This document shows, one piece after another, positions 17,501 to 25,523 of a stretch of 64,000 nt of DNA; the stretch's first letter is position 1, and each line of letters starts with the position of its first letter. The translations under genes were made by a program, and so were the position numbers. Origin of the DNA: JBBRRP01 sp038251425 (GTDB taxonomy: Bacteria > Myxococcota_A > Polyangia > Polyangiales > Polyangiaceae); contig JBBSBI010000009.1 of NCBI GenBank assembly GCA_038251425.1, positions 4,784 to 68,783 of the forward strand, written 5' to 3'. The notes under the pieces were generated by a model that saw only the letters and a list, made by a program, of their open reading frames with translations, had not been told where the DNA came from and made no database searches.

Positions 17501-19183
17501 CGCTTGAGTCGCGATCTCACCGCTGACAGCGAGGCGAGACAGCGAGCCGCGCAGCGCGAGCTGAGCCCTGCTGATGTGCTGACCGGAGCTCTCTGCATCT
17601 TCGACGTTCAAGCGAACGTCGGCGGTGGGATGCGGTAGCGCGCCGCTGACGGTCGCGTTCAGTTTCAGGTGGCCGATGCGATTTTCGCCTTGGCGGAGGC
17701 GGCGCAGATCGGAGCTCACCACGGCGTTCAGGGACTGCGATTCGACCTGATACTTGCCCTGCGTCGTCAGCTCGCCCTGCACGCTGTTCAGCCCGGCGAG
17801 GGTGCGCAGCCGCGCCGGGTTCGAGATGTGAGTCGTGGTGCGGAATTCGATTGCCGTGGTCTTCGTTTGCAAGACGGTCGCGTCGATGCTCGTCTCGGCG
17901 CCTGGCTCGGCAATCTCGACGTGCGCCTCGACCCGATTGCGCTGCGCCTTGGAGTCACTTTCGAAGCTGCCCCTCGCCGACAGTCCGGGCAACGGCTGGG
18001 CCGAGATAACCGAGTGCTTGTTGTGAAGCTCGAAATTGCCTTTGATTGAACCGGTTTGCGGTGCGATCAGACCGGCATGCAGCGTGAGGTTCAGGCTCGA
18101 GGTAGGCGCGCTTCGGCTCAGCTCGGCGAGATCCAAGCCGCGCGTCCGCACGTTGGCGTCAAGCCGGGTGTCGTCTTGCAACAAGAGCTTAAAGTCGCCG
18201 TCGACTTTGCCCGCGCCCAGGCCGAGTGCGAATGTCCCGTGCAGATCCGGAAGCTTGCCTTCGGCCGACGCGCTCAGAGTTGCTGGGGAGCGCAGCTCGA
18301 GGCCCGGGACTTGTTTGGCGACGACTGCCGGGGGCACGTTCTTGGCTTCGAGGTGCGCCTTCAGGTTCGAATCGACGTAGCTCGCGTCGAGCACGACCGG
18401 TATCGCTGCCGCGGTTCCGGCGTAGTGTGCGTGCGCACTGAGCGCCTTGTCCGGCGCCGCGGGGATGTTCAATGAACCTCGCAAGACGCCAAGGGGATCG
18501 ACACTTTGCGGCAAACCGCGAGCGAGGAGGCCGGTGTGCTTGATTTCGATGGCAATTTGCACGTCGTCGATTCGGAACGTGGCCAACGCCTTCTTCAATT
18601 CGACGTCGAGCGGCGGGCTGCCGCCCACCGAACCGTGTGCCCAGACATGATTGAGCTCCGCGTGCTCGATGATCACGATCACGCCTGGACCGCTGCTCGG
18701 CGTGCTCGGCGTGCTCGGCGTCTTCGGCAGGAAGGTGTCGGCCAGGGTGGGGACACCAGTGCCGTTGTCGATCAGCACGACTTCCGCGTGTTTCAAGTCG
18801 ACGGAGCTGAATCGGATCATGAGCGGCTGAGACTTCCCGGTGAGTGCGGCCCACACGAGCGTCGGTACGTTGAGCTCTGCGCTGAGCCCGTGGGCGTCCA
18901 CCACGCGATGCCCAGCGGGGTCGAAGATCTCGGCATCGGTTGCGCTGATTCCGCCCAAACCCACGCTCCCGATCCGGTGCAGCACGATGCGACCCTTGAA
19001 CGACCCGGCCAGGGCGCCATTGACGCGTGTCACGACGTAACCGCGCACGGCAGCGAAACGCAGGGAGAACAAGACTCCCACCACTGCCAGCACGACGAAC
19101 CCGACCAAGCCCGCGACGCCGATGGCAGCGCGTTTCGAGTAACGGCGCGCACGGATTAACTTCGGCTTGGCCATCGCGTCCAT
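14516..19183 (-). CDS. tamB: Translocation and assembly module protein TamB
   Basis: Very large inner-membrane anchored protein (1555 aa) that spans the periplasm and works with TamA in outer-membrane biogenesis or lipid transport. One N-terminal membrane helix lies at about residues 20-45. The long middle is made of repeated beta-strand units, as in AsmA-like groove proteins. The C-terminal DUF490 domain shows LGGQLTMVLGEPMTMTGQID, GKQFQIESGTVTFSGDPANP and SRSEPPLT-like RLRSEPPLTQDQVLSLI, ending in an aromatic strand motif LDLVWRKRY. The start overlaps the tamA stop by one base, so the two are one operon. Confidence 0.92.
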   Translation of the reverse strand: MDAMAKPKLIRARRYSKRAAIGVAGLVGFVVLAVVGVLFSLRFAAVRGYVVTRVNGALAGSFKGRIVLHRIGSVGLGGISATDAEIFDPAGHRVVDAHGLSAELNVPTLVWAALTGKSQPLMIRFSSVDLKHAEVVLIDNGTGVPTLADTFLPKTPSTPSTPSSGPGVIVIIEHAELNHVWAHGSVGGSPPLDVELKKALATFRIDDVQIAIEIKHTGLLARGLPQSVDPLGVLRGSLNIPAAPDKALSAHAHYAGTAAAIPVVLDASYVDSNLKAHLEAKNVPPAVVAKQVPGLELRSPATLSASAEGKLPDLHGTFALGLGAGKVDGDFKLLLQDDTRLDANVRTRGLDLAELSRSAPTSSLNLTLHAGLIAPQTGSIKGNFELHNKHSVISAQPLPGLSARGSFESDSKAQRNRVEAHVEIAEPGAETSIDATVLQTKTTAIEFRTTTHISNPARLRTLAGLNSVQGELTTQGKYQVESQSLNAVVSSDLRRLRQGENRIGHLKLNATVSGALPHPTADVRLNVEDAESSGQHISRAQLALRGSLSRLAVSGEIATQAPERHLQISAYVSNDHGIVVDHPSVALQQGATHLRVWAEAVNVLDGRTSVRGLHLEGAGKADISLVYGNTLESLHAQTYELDLAKLWHLVDANAPLKTGTATISASYERPAGNPQLRLAAQSSDLTLGKISNASLTADFHLNQGRLDGTVSADLKQLGTASFELREVRGIDLTDPNPAHMTGRLTAQGQIKLKDLLELVPKDVKLPIARALGSIQYDFAVERTHTGSGLPALHLHVITHELELAGTRDTKTEIQTREEAIAAAPTSIKGYDVELDVTHSETGETDLELDVTDDHGRLVSASVEGKVTGPMATVVDDLTHHWRDMPLAVHVSVPERRLQQLPMEARPAGLNGLLTAELAYQGTLNAPDLKLSAKISKFRQVGTKGKAVDVTLKAAYSGTRGKVTGSVKSRDHDVATADIDFETAVSEWLNRTSSTTPHFVASAHLGFDAFPIALLPPANDQQLSGQLSGKLSLDNFGKDATADVNLDMKSLKLAKNDLGSIHIEATARGGKVDARLEVAGKGTTTAEAHAGLAWGARFVPELRMPADANLRARELRLSAFSPLLTSVFGELDGRINGDLNARFRGGPPELDGHVDLQDGSAQVAAIGQRFDQITARLSLEPGKAKLEEMSARATTGKLHITGEARFSGLDLTGADAKLRIGNKERISISVNGQELDQTWGAIDVAVRPGEAKGSQAVAVNMGEFHVHVPDTGSQSLQDLAPADGVRVGTYQRDGGFVTLPLQPLRETNASKNNPMVLNLNLGNQLWVAQGDTTKVQLGGQLTMVLGEPMTMTGQIDVKGGNLDVSGKQFQIESGTVTFSGDPANPTIVATAVWDAADDENHRVYADASGTAANLKVRLRSEPPLTQDQVLSLIVTGSSDGSLAGGGQGSGTAATAVGAVGGTATQGLNKAISNISDLDVSTRIDTSTGSARPEIVIQVSPRVSAQITRALGAPAPGMPPDLTFLTLNFRLKFNWFLSALIGDRGESGLDLVWRKRY

Positions 19184-21387
19184 CAGAAAGCCTCCCCGAT
19201 GCCGAAGGTGAGGGCGAGCGGTTGGCCAAAGGTTTTCGAGGGCACGCCTTCATCTGCGGCACCCGCTGGAGCTTGCAGACCGGGGACACGATAACCCGCG
19301 TCGAGGCGAATCGGTCCCACCGGGGTGTCGTAGCGAATGCCCAAGCCGACGCTCAAATGCGGCCGATTCAGCCGAAAATTCACCTCTTTAGCGGACACAT
19401 CTGCGGTGTCGGTGAATACCGCCCCGCTCAGCGCCCCGGAGATCGGATAGCGCAGCTCGAGCGACGCTTCCCAGAGTGTGAAGCCTCCCAGAGGCAGATC
19501 GCAGCTCTGCGTCGAAGAACTGCCCGACGCGCACTTCGCGAGCGTAGACGAGCCCTGTTGCACCACGCCGTGGGGGCCGATCTCGCGCAGCGCGTAGCCG
19601 CGATTCGAGCCCAGGCCGCCTGCGAACTCGCCGCGGAGAAACATCAACTGAGTGTCCTTCACGCTCTCTTTCTGAGCTTGTTCGCACGCGGCATCGGTGG
19701 GGTTGTTGTTCGCGTCGACCGGACACGGCGCTGGCAGCCGGTTGTTCGCCGTTTGCTCAATGGTTCCACCGTAATTTTGCGGGAACAAAAGGCCAACTCG
19801 GCTGCGCGCCGCGAGTGTCCACTTTCTGAGACCCGGCACAGGCACGTAAACCCGAGCTTCGGTGGTGGTTTTGACGTCGCTGGCGCTGCCCGGTGGCAAT
19901 GCGATTTGAAGACCGGATGTGAGGTACGCACCCGAATGAGGGTGAACCTGGTTGTCACGCAGATCGAGCGTAGCCATCAGCTCCGGATAGGCGATGATCA
20001 CCGATGTCAAATACTTGTTCTTGTCACCGAGGTAAGCAAACGGACTGTCGAACTGAACCGTCGGCGAGAGCGAAGCGAACAAGCGGAGGCTATTGAAGGA
20101 ACGGTCGAGACCAGCGCTGACGCGTATGTCGCGGTAGCCGAGAACGTTGCCACTGGTGTCGTCCGGCGACAGGATCACGGGCGATATCGTGCCGTCGAGT
20201 CGCGTGAAAGCGCCGGTGCGTGGCTCCAGAAAGCCTGGCTGCCGGAACGCGGCATTAAAGCGAGCCTCCGGTAGGTAGTTCGTCGGGGCTTTGAACGTCG
20301 GAAAGCGCGTCGGATAGAAGACCAAGCCGGGCTTCACTTCGAACGACAGGCTGCGCAGGCCGCCGAAAAAATTCCGATGTTCCCAGCCTCCAACGAGGTG
20401 GAAATCGCTCTGGATCGAGTTGACCTGGAGGCCGCCACCGAGGCGAATCCCTTTCAGCATAGAGGGTTCTACCGTCACCTTGATCGGCACGACCGGCTGC
20501 GCTTGCGTGGCGTCTTTGGGATCGAGCTCGGGCGTGATCACCACCGAGCTGAACACGTTGAGGTCCAGCAGCGCGCGCTCGGCCAAGTCGAGCTCTTCAC
20601 GGGAGTACGGTGTGCCCTGTCCGATATCCACCGCGCGGCGCACCGGCTCCTCCGGCACCTTGCGGAGTCCGACGATCGTTACGGCGCCAAACACCGCCTT
20701 CGGCCCGGTCTTGGCGAAATAGCCCACGGAGACGCGATTGTTGGGCAGGTCGACATCGGCCGCGCGCTTGACCTTAGCATATGCGTAGCCGTGGTTGGCG
20801 AGCTCGCGCTGCAAGAGTTCAGCCGCGTTCTGAAACCGATCCTCGTCGAACGCTCGATTGGATGGACCGTCCGTGCACAGGTCTTTGCCGCACAGCTCCC
20901 GCGTCACTCGCTTTTCGATTTCGTCGACCCAAGGCTCCTTGAGCGCTTCCAGGCCGTGCACGTCCACTCGGGCGACGCGCATCTTCTCACCTTCTTCGAT
21001 TCGTATGTCGACGCGCACTTTGTTCGATTCCACGAAGAACACTCGAGCGGCGCGTGCGCGCGCTTGGTAGTACCCGCGAGCGCGATAGAAGCGTTCGATG
21101 CGCTGCAAGTCTCGATCCAGCACGAAGCGATCGAACACGCTGTAGTCGTAGACGACACCCCGAAAGACCCCGAAGAACTTGGGGCTCGGCGTCGTCGCCA
21201 GCTTCTCGCGCAAGTCGTCCGCGTCGATGGAGTCGTTACCGGTGATGTCGACGGTATCGACGGCAGAACGCCCCGCGGGCACAGAGGTGCAAGCCGAGCC
21301 GAGCAACATCAAAATCAAGCTGAAACAGATGAGGTGAAGCCGCCCCGCGGCTCCTCGGCCGCTGGACACTCTTCGCAGGAAGCTCAC
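19183..21387 (-). CDS. tamA: TamA/BamA-family outer-membrane protein with POTRA domains
   Basis: Outer-membrane Omp85 partner of TamB. From GTG 21387 the protein is 734 aa: a short basic start, a hydrophobic segment ending in GSACTS (lipoprotein-like), POTRA repeats (VDTVDITGNDSIDADDLREK; VARVDVHGLEALKE; FGAVTIVGLRKVPEEPVRRA) and a C-terminal barrel with GGLGSNRGYALREIGP, the substrate-loop region of the family (usually containing xRGY), and the closing VGLGIRYDTPVGPIRLDAGY. The frame is open up to 21648 but those codons overlap the divergent gene; GTG 21387 was chosen because a sigma-54 type element ends just upstream at 21399. Six cysteines in the barrel loops are unusual. Confidence 0.9.
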   Translation of the reverse strand: MSFLRRVSSGRGAAGRLHLICFSLILMLLGSACTSVPAGRSAVDTVDITGNDSIDADDLREKLATTPSPKFFGVFRGVVYDYSVFDRFVLDRDLQRIERFYRARGYYQARARAARVFFVESNKVRVDIRIEEGEKMRVARVDVHGLEALKEPWVDEIEKRVTRELCGKDLCTDGPSNRAFDEDRFQNAAELLQRELANHGYAYAKVKRAADVDLPNNRVSVGYFAKTGPKAVFGAVTIVGLRKVPEEPVRRAVDIGQGTPYSREELDLAERALLDLNVFSSVVITPELDPKDATQAQPVVPIKVTVEPSMLKGIRLGGGLQVNSIQSDFHLVGGWEHRNFFGGLRSLSFEVKPGLVFYPTRFPTFKAPTNYLPEARFNAAFRQPGFLEPRTGAFTRLDGTISPVILSPDDTSGNVLGYRDIRVSAGLDRSFNSLRLFASLSPTVQFDSPFAYLGDKNKYLTSVIIAYPELMATLDLRDNQVHPHSGAYLTSGLQIALPPGSASDVKTTTEARVYVPVPGLRKWTLAARSRVGLLFPQNYGGTIEQTANNRLPAPCPVDANNNPTDAACEQAQKESVKDTQLMFLRGEFAGGLGSNRGYALREIGPHGVVQQGSSTLAKCASGSSSTQSCDLPLGGFTLWEASLELRYPISGALSGAVFTDTADVSAKEVNFRLNRPHLSVGLGIRYDTPVGPIRLDAGYRVPGLQAPAGAADEGVPSKTFGQPLALTFGIGEAF

Positions 21388-21398
21388 CCGCAGCAGAG

Positions 21399-21414
21399 TG
21401 CAAGCCCTGCGCCA
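21399..21414 (-). promoter_or_regulatory. Sigma-54 type promoter of tamA-tamB
   Basis: Minus-strand TGGCGCAGGGCTTGCA has the GG-N10-GC spacing and TGGC/TTGC cores of RpoN promoters. The tamA GTG lies only 13 bases after the -12 C, so the transcript would be nearly leaderless. Confidence 0.5.
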
Positions 21415-21453
21415 GGCTGGCGCGCTTCCTGCTTCAGGCTGGGGTCGAAGACA

Positions 21454-21879
21454 TTGACCGATTCGTTCTCGCGTTTTTCGTGGCTGCTCATGCTGGCCTG
21501 TGCTGCTTGCTCCTCGGGGTTCCCCGAGCCGCTGCCGGCGCGTCAGCCGCGCGCCGACTATCGCCCCGTGCCGTATCCACCGCCGGCCGCCTTCTCCGAG
21601 GTGGTTCCGCCGCAGCCGCGTCCGGAAGCGCTCTGGATCGATGGTCATTGGGCATGGCGCGGCAAGAGGTTCGTCTGGCAGCGCGGAGGGTGGGTTGTTT
21701 CACCGAACGGTTCGCGCATGGCCCATTGGCGTATTCGGTATTCACCGGACGGGACTCTGCAATTCGCAGAAGAAGCTTGGTACGACGCGAAGCTTCGGCC
21801 CATCGCCAAGCCCAAAACGCTGCTGCCAGCGTTCACGCCGCCCAACGTTCTCACACCTGAGTCGCAACATGGTTTTTGA
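21454..21879 (+). CDS. Small exported protein with WxxGHWxWRxxxxVW motif
   Basis: Divergent from tamA. From TTG 21454 the product is 141 aa with a short hydrophobic export segment (SWLLMLACAACSSG) that may be a lipoprotein signal, a proline-rich linker, and the aromatic motif ALWIDGHWAWRGKRFVWQRG followed by GGWV. This motif resembles the YXWGG/WxGHW repeats of small envelope proteins in myxobacteria, whose function is unknown. A -24/-12-like sequence, TGGCGCGCTTCCTGCT, lies at 21418-21433. No ATG is available before the signal, so the start is uncertain. A small GGGGC/GCCCC hairpin follows the stop at about 21885-21900 without a clear T-run. The next 230 bases to 22132 contain nothing I can assign. 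Confidence 0.55.
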   Translation: MTDSFSRFSWLLMLACAACSSGFPEPLPARQPRADYRPVPYPPPAAFSEVVPPQPRPEALWIDGHWAWRGKRFVWQRGGWVVSPNGSRMAHWRIRYSPDGTLQFAEEAWYDAKLRPIAKPKTLLPAFTPPNVLTPESQHGF

Positions 21880-22132
21880 TTGTTGGGGCTTTTCGCCCCA
21901 CCGAGTCCAGTGTGGCAATTGACTCCGATGAGCCGTAGCGCCTGCAACGCCCCACGTTCCTTTAGGGCCCGCAAAATGGCCCCTACTGAGGTTCGCTCAC
22001 AGGGTTAGTTCAATGTTGCCACGGTGTGCCATTATGCTACGCAGCACTCATCCTGCATTGCACCACAGTGAGCGGCATTTCATCCGCACATGTGGATGAT
22101 TGCGCGGGTCATGACAAGGTACGCCCTACCGC

Positions 22133-22393
22133 TCAGGGTTGGGAGCGTTTAGCTACTTTGGCCTCCTTTCCCAAGACATCAGGGGGGGTCGCGTGATCCA
22201 CCTGATCAAGCTTTAGCTTAAGGCGGGCGAGCTCCTTTCTGGCATCCTCCAGGTCAGCGCGAATACCCTCGGACTCCTTCTGAGCCTCGACGCGAGCACT
22301 CTGCAGATCCTGAACCTTCGTGTCCAACGGAGCTTTGCTTTCACAGCCGAACGTTGCGAATACGATGAGAGGTAGAGCAGTTATTAGTTTCAT
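22133..22393 (-). CDS. Small lipoprotein with coiled coil
   Basis: The product starts MKLITALPLIVFATFGCESK, a lipoprotein signal with lipobox TFGC, followed by about 65 residues of charged heptad-like sequence (VQDLQSARVEAQKESEGIRA and on to LARLKLKLDQ) that should form a coiled coil. At 86 aa it resembles small Lpp-like or stress-associated lipoproteins, but no named family was recognised. It follows the YtxH gene on the same strand; a weaker -24/-12 match (CGGCGTGGGGCTTGCC, 22555-22570) lies inside the end of that gene. Confidence 0.6.
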   Translation of the reverse strand: MKLITALPLIVFATFGCESKAPLDTKVQDLQSARVEAQKESEGIRADLEDARKELARLKLKLDQVDHATPPDVLGKEAKVAKRSQP

Positions 22394-22547
22394 AGTGTTA
22401 GTCCGGGTTCGTTTTGAGATTGTACTGAAGGTGCTCCAATCTCTCGCCCCATGAGCACGGTGCATGCCAACCCGTTGCTTGTCGTAGACTACCAGCACGC
22501 GTTTTGGCTCAGCCGTCTGCCGGGACGGCACCAAGGCGCCGGGATCT

Positions 22548-22913
22548 TCACAAGGGCAAGCCCCACGCCGAGCCCTCTTTCAGATCCATCGCCTTCGGAA
22601 CGCGTGCAAAAAGCGCTGGCACCTCCTGCAGATCCCTTAGCGTGGATGAAGCTGTATCTCCAACCTTCTCGAGGCGTCCTCCGAGCGCCTTGCGTGTTTC
22701 TTGTCCACTCGCGGGGGCAAACAAGAGCGCCACTCCAGCTCCCACCACGGCGCCGCCACTAAACAGGAGAACACCCTGGCCGAAATGACTCTGCCGCCCT
22801 GCAAGGCCAAAGATCCGGAGCACGTCGTTGACGTCGAGATTGCTTAAGTTTCGCGCGACTCGGGTATTGGCGATCGCCCCACCCAGGGTGACCAAAAAGT
22901 TTGAGAGTTTCAT
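22548..22913 (-). CDS. YtxH-like general stress membrane protein
   Basis: 121 aa with one central glycine-rich membrane segment, GVLLFSGGAVVGAGVALLFA, followed at once by PASGQETRKALGGRLEKVGD, the typical APxSGxETR turn of YtxH proteins. YtxH proteins are small stress-induced membrane proteins of unknown mechanism. AGGAAGGAC sits just before the ATG. A sigma-54 type element lies 70-80 bases upstream. Confidence 0.8.
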   Translation of the reverse strand: MKLSNFLVTLGGAIANTRVARNLSNLDVNDVLRIFGLAGRQSHFGQGVLLFSGGAVVGAGVALLFAPASGQETRKALGGRLEKVGDTASSTLRDLQEVPALFARVPKAMDLKEGSAWGLPL

Positions 22914-22979
22914 GGATATGTCCTTCCTTGTTTAGGGAGTTGATGGGGAGACCAGCCGTGCCCAGCTTCCAGATTGTAG

Positions 22980-22995
22980 TGCAATTCGTGGACCA
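22980..22995 (-). promoter_or_regulatory. Sigma-54 type promoter of the YtxH gene
   Basis: Minus-strand TGGTCCACGAATTGCA keeps GG-N10-GC and a perfect TTGCA -12 box, with TGGT instead of TGGC at -24. The predicted leader to ATG 22913 is about 56 bases. Confidence 0.4.
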
Positions 22996-23039
22996 ACGTG
23001 CGCCCGCGCGCAGAATCGTCCGGGAGAGGGCAAATAGAC

Positions 23040-23055
23040 TGGCTCGGAGATTGCA
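23040..23055 (+). promoter_or_regulatory. Sigma-54 type promoter reading towards 23.1 kb
   Basis: TGGCTCGGAGATTGCA matches the TGGC-N8-TTGC consensus with GG-N10-GC spacing. It points away from the YtxH promoter, so 22980-23055 is a divergent promoter region. The next ATG is at 23067, 13 bases after the -12 C. Confidence 0.5.
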
Positions 23056-23066
23056 CAGACGTTCAT

Positions 23067-23249
23067 ATGACAAGAACCTATCATTGCGAAAATGTACGGA
23101 CTAGCCAACCAGACATTCCGGGATTTCCGGTCCCCCGGTATCCCCCGGTACACGATCCTGACCCTAATCCCGATCCGGCGCCGTTGCCCCCTGATCCGAA
23201 CCCATTTCCCAACTACGAAGATACTCCCCCCGTTCAGCCGATAGCCTGA
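23067..23249 (+). CDS. Proline-rich 60-aa protein (uncertain)
   Basis: The frame begins MTRTYHCENVRTSQPDIPGF and continues with a run of DPxP/PDPNP units before ending PPVQPIA. There is no signal peptide or recognised family and no clear ribosome site. Support comes from the sigma-54 type element that ends 11 bases before the ATG. The proline-rich half might simply be low-complexity noncoding DNA. A second open frame (23250-23756, 168 aa) follows without a gap but has no recognisable features. Confidence 0.35.
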   Translation: MTRTYHCENVRTSQPDIPGFPVPRYPPVHDPDPNPDPAPLPPDPNPFPNYEDTPPVQPIA

Positions 23250-24166
23250 ATGGGTCAAGGCTTGGGCCTTGCCGTCACGCGGCTAAATGTCGCGTTAACA
23301 CAGGCGTGCCTCACCCCAATCCAAGGCCACCAAACTTTACTGCAAATCCTGAGGGAGCAGTCCATTGTGAAACATGCGACACGGCGTTATTCGCCCCCCG
23401 GTTTATTGGTTCCCCATGTCCGCTTGGCGAAGCCTGAAGCACCGATACGGCGCACAGGCCGAGATGCCGGGCGCTTTCTGGGTTGGCTCAGCATGCTAGC
23501 GCGAAGGCGTTGCAACACCGCGTCCAAACGGGAGGCAGCCCTGGACGCGCTTGGTAAGCAAAGCCCCTTTCTGAAAGAACAGACTAACGACTATCCAGGG
23601 GACACTCGTTGCTACTTGGATCCCGACGGAAACTGCGAGTTGGAGCGGCTACAGCACGCCGGGCTTGACCCAGCCAGCCTGCCCCTCCCCGACCTCGGCC
23701 GATGTGAGGCCACGGCGTCGGTCCATGTGATCGTCATAAGACTCGTCGTCAAGTGAACCGAGCCCCAGAAGGCTGGCATCGCCGGCGTTGGTTAAAGCAC
23801 AATCGCCACCATCTGCGTTCTCATAAAACGCAGATGGTGCAGGCTTTGACATGAAAGACGCGGATCAATTGTTCGAGCCCTTCTTCGAGATCGACGCGGG
23901 GGACCTTTAATCGCCCCCACACATGTTTGCCGTCGGGTAAAGACCTTATTTGCCTCGCTGTCGGGCTTTGCCACGGTGAATCGCGACCAACCGCGAGCAA
24001 ATACCGCCGCAGGCGTTGCTCACTCCCCGAAAAACAAATCGCGAAGGTCAGATTCTAGCCCAATCCTGCCGTTAGCCAGAAGCAGCGTCGTAGAGAAATG
24101 CCACGAATTGGCGCCTTTCTTCGTTGAAAGCGCTCCGGAATTGAAGGCCTGCTGGCGGTGTCGCGA
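23250..24166 (+). other. Region without a confident gene
   Basis: About 900 bases between the proline-rich frame and the GlsB promoter. An open frame of 168 codons starts at 23250 but has uneven composition, no family resemblance and no ribosome site. A perfect 13-bp inverted repeat is at 23807-23839, and a looser pair GAGCAA/TTGCTC occurs around 23996-24021, upstream of the GlsB promoter where an activator might bind. Nothing else was identified. Confidence 0.5.
23807..23839. repeat. Perfect 13-bp inverted repeat
   Basis: The arms CACCATCTGCGTT (23807-23819) and AACGCAGATGGTG (23827-23839) are perfectly complementary around a 7-base loop. The hairpin is strong, but no T-run follows on either strand. 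It could be a bidirectional terminator, a regulator site or the scar of a small mobile element. Confidence 0.6.
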
Positions 24167-24182
24167 TGGCGCGCTCCTTGCT
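24167..24182 (+). promoter_or_regulatory. Sigma-54 type promoter of the GlsB/YflT genes
   Basis: TGGCGCGCTCCTTGCT is a near-ideal -24/-12 element (TGGC, TTGCT, GG-N10-GC). The predicted transcript start is near 24193, giving a leader of about 63 bases to ATG 24256. Confidence 0.6.
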
Positions 24183-24255
24183 CAGACACCTGACACGTTC
24201 AAAAACCAATCGCACCCCCAGGAGAGCTCCTCGGGAATAACCAGAGAGATTTGTT

Positions 24256-24528
24256 ATGGGTATCCTATTATTTATTGTTTTTGGAATTGTAATTGGCTTC
24301 CTTGCCCGAGCGATCATGCCCGGGGACCAGAAGATGAGCCTGGTGATGACCATGATACTGGGCATCGCTGGTTCTTTTCTTGGAGGATTCATAGGAAGCC
24401 TTGTGACGGACCGCCCGGTCTTCGATCTTCATACCGCTGGTTTCCTTGGAAGTTTAGTCGGTGCCATCGTGCTTTTAGTGCTTGGCGGCGCGCTATTCCG
24501 CGGGACGTCATCTCGTCCATTGGTCTAA
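24256..24528 (+). CDS. GlsB/YeaQ/YmgE family stress membrane protein
   Basis: 90 aa with three membrane segments and conserved glycines: MGILLFIVFGIVIGFLARAI, a middle segment MTMILGIAGSFLGGFIGSLV, and a last FLGSLVGAIVLLVLGGALFR. Position of the MPGDQKM loop after the first helix is typical of the transglycosylase-associated YeaQ family, which is induced by several stresses; the mechanism is unknown. AGAGAG precedes the ATG. It is likely co-transcribed with the YflT-like gene 125 bases downstream, which has no promoter of this type of its own. Confidence 0.9.
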   Translation: MGILLFIVFGIVIGFLARAIMPGDQKMSLVMTMILGIAGSFLGGFIGSLVTDRPVFDLHTAGFLGSLVGAIVLLVLGGALFRGTSSRPLV

Positions 24529-24653
24529 TGGGCTGCCCCCTGATGGATGGCCTTTCCTCGAACGGCGTTTATTGCCCGAGCGCGTGACGGGCGTTGCTCG
24601 GGTGTGGAAAATCGACCGCAAGTAGAAACCTACTAAAATTTAAGGAGAAGATC

Positions 24654-25202
24654 ATGGAAAGCAAAAAGTCAGTGATTGGGCTTGTGGGCTCGCAGTTGAG
24701 AGCAGAAGGCATCGTCGCCGAGCTTCAGAGGCAAGACTTCGGGCCCAGCGACATCTCGGTGCTTTTCCCCGACAAACGTGGAACACGCGATTTTGCGTAT
24801 GAGCAAAACACCAAAGCCCCCGAAGGCGCGGTGGTAGGCGCAGGCGCCGGTGGGCTCATTGGAGGCACGCTCGGCCTACTCGCTGGTATTGGTGCGCTAG
24901 CGATCCCCGGCGTTGGGCCGTTCATTGCGGCTGGGCCTATCATGGCGGCGCTGACTGGAGCGGCTGCTGGGGCAACTGCCATCGGCATCGCGGGAGCATT
25001 GGTGGGCGTGGGCATTCCCGAGATCGAAGCGAAGCAATACGAGGGCAAAATTCGCGAAGGGAAGATTCTGGTTTCGGTGCACGCCGGCGATAGTGCGAAG
25101 CGTACGCATGCCAAATCCATCCTCGAAAAAGGTGGCGCATCTGAGGTCAAGGTGATCGGTGAGGAAAGCGTCCCCGAAGCGCGGCGGGCGCGACAGGCCT
25201 AA
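24654..25202 (+). CDS. YflT-like general stress protein with glycine-zipper segment (copy 1)
   Basis: 182 aa. Residues 5-45 form an alpha/beta domain (VIGLVGSQLRAEGIVAELQR, then DISVLFPDKRGTRDF), as in heat-induced YflT/GsiB-like stress proteins. Residues 60-115 are a long glycine/alanine-rich hydrophobic region (GGLIGGTLGLLAGIGALAIP), probably membrane-inserting, and a second alpha/beta half follows (EGKILVSVHAGDSAKRTHAK). The ATG at 24654 has AAGGAGAAGATC directly before it. A close paralog is encoded at 50669-51220. The family's biochemical role is unknown. Confidence 0.82.
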   Translation: MESKKSVIGLVGSQLRAEGIVAELQRQDFGPSDISVLFPDKRGTRDFAYEQNTKAPEGAVVGAGAGGLIGGTLGLLAGIGALAIPGVGPFIAAGPIMAALTGAAAGATAIGIAGALVGVGIPEIEAKQYEGKIREGKILVSVHAGDSAKRTHAKSILEKGGASEVKVIGEESVPEARRARQA

Positions 25203-25439
25203 AAGTTTGAGTAAGGATTCGCGGCCGGGCCTGCTCCATTTTTGGAGCCGCTGCCTGCTCAGCGATCGCCTTCACGGCGGGTTAAGAAGAGTCTGTCAAG
25301 CAGCTTCGCTAGGCTTTCCAGGCCGACTGGCTTCCTCCTGGGTGTTGCTGCGCGGCAAAATCGCCTCAGTCGTGGCTCGACGCCCCACGGCTGCGTTGAG
25401 CCACGCAACATTCCTATCGATGTCGCCGACGAAGCTGGC
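25203..25439. other. Intergenic region upstream of the hemerythrin promoter
   Basis: No gene is visible. The arms CGTGGCTC (near 25370) and GAGCCACG (near 25398) form an inverted repeat with a 19-base spacer that lies 40-70 bases upstream of the hemerythrin sigma-54 type promoter; it may be a regulator site or a weak terminator of the YflT-like gene. Confidence 0.4.
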
Positions 25440-25455
25440 TGGCGCGACGCTTGCT
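25440..25455 (+). promoter_or_regulatory. Sigma-54 type promoter of the hemerythrin-katE operon
   Basis: TGGCGCGACGCTTGCT matches the RpoN consensus with GG-N10-GC spacing. The predicted leader to ATG 25524 is about 58 bases, close to that of the GlsB promoter. Confidence 0.6.
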
Positions 25456-25523
25456 AATGGGGACGAACGCTGCGCCAGCGCGTAACTCAACTTTCATTTC
25501 CGACGTTCGAATAGGAGATCACA

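Noticed and set aside
20377..21453. Long plus-strand frame opposite tamA (20377 onward).
   Set aside because: It is the antisense shadow of the tamA coding sequence; only its end from about 21454 leaves tamA and has an export signal and aromatic motif.
23250..23756. 168-codon frame following the proline-rich frame.
   Set aside because: No ribosome site, family resemblance or even composition; kept only as part of an unassigned region.
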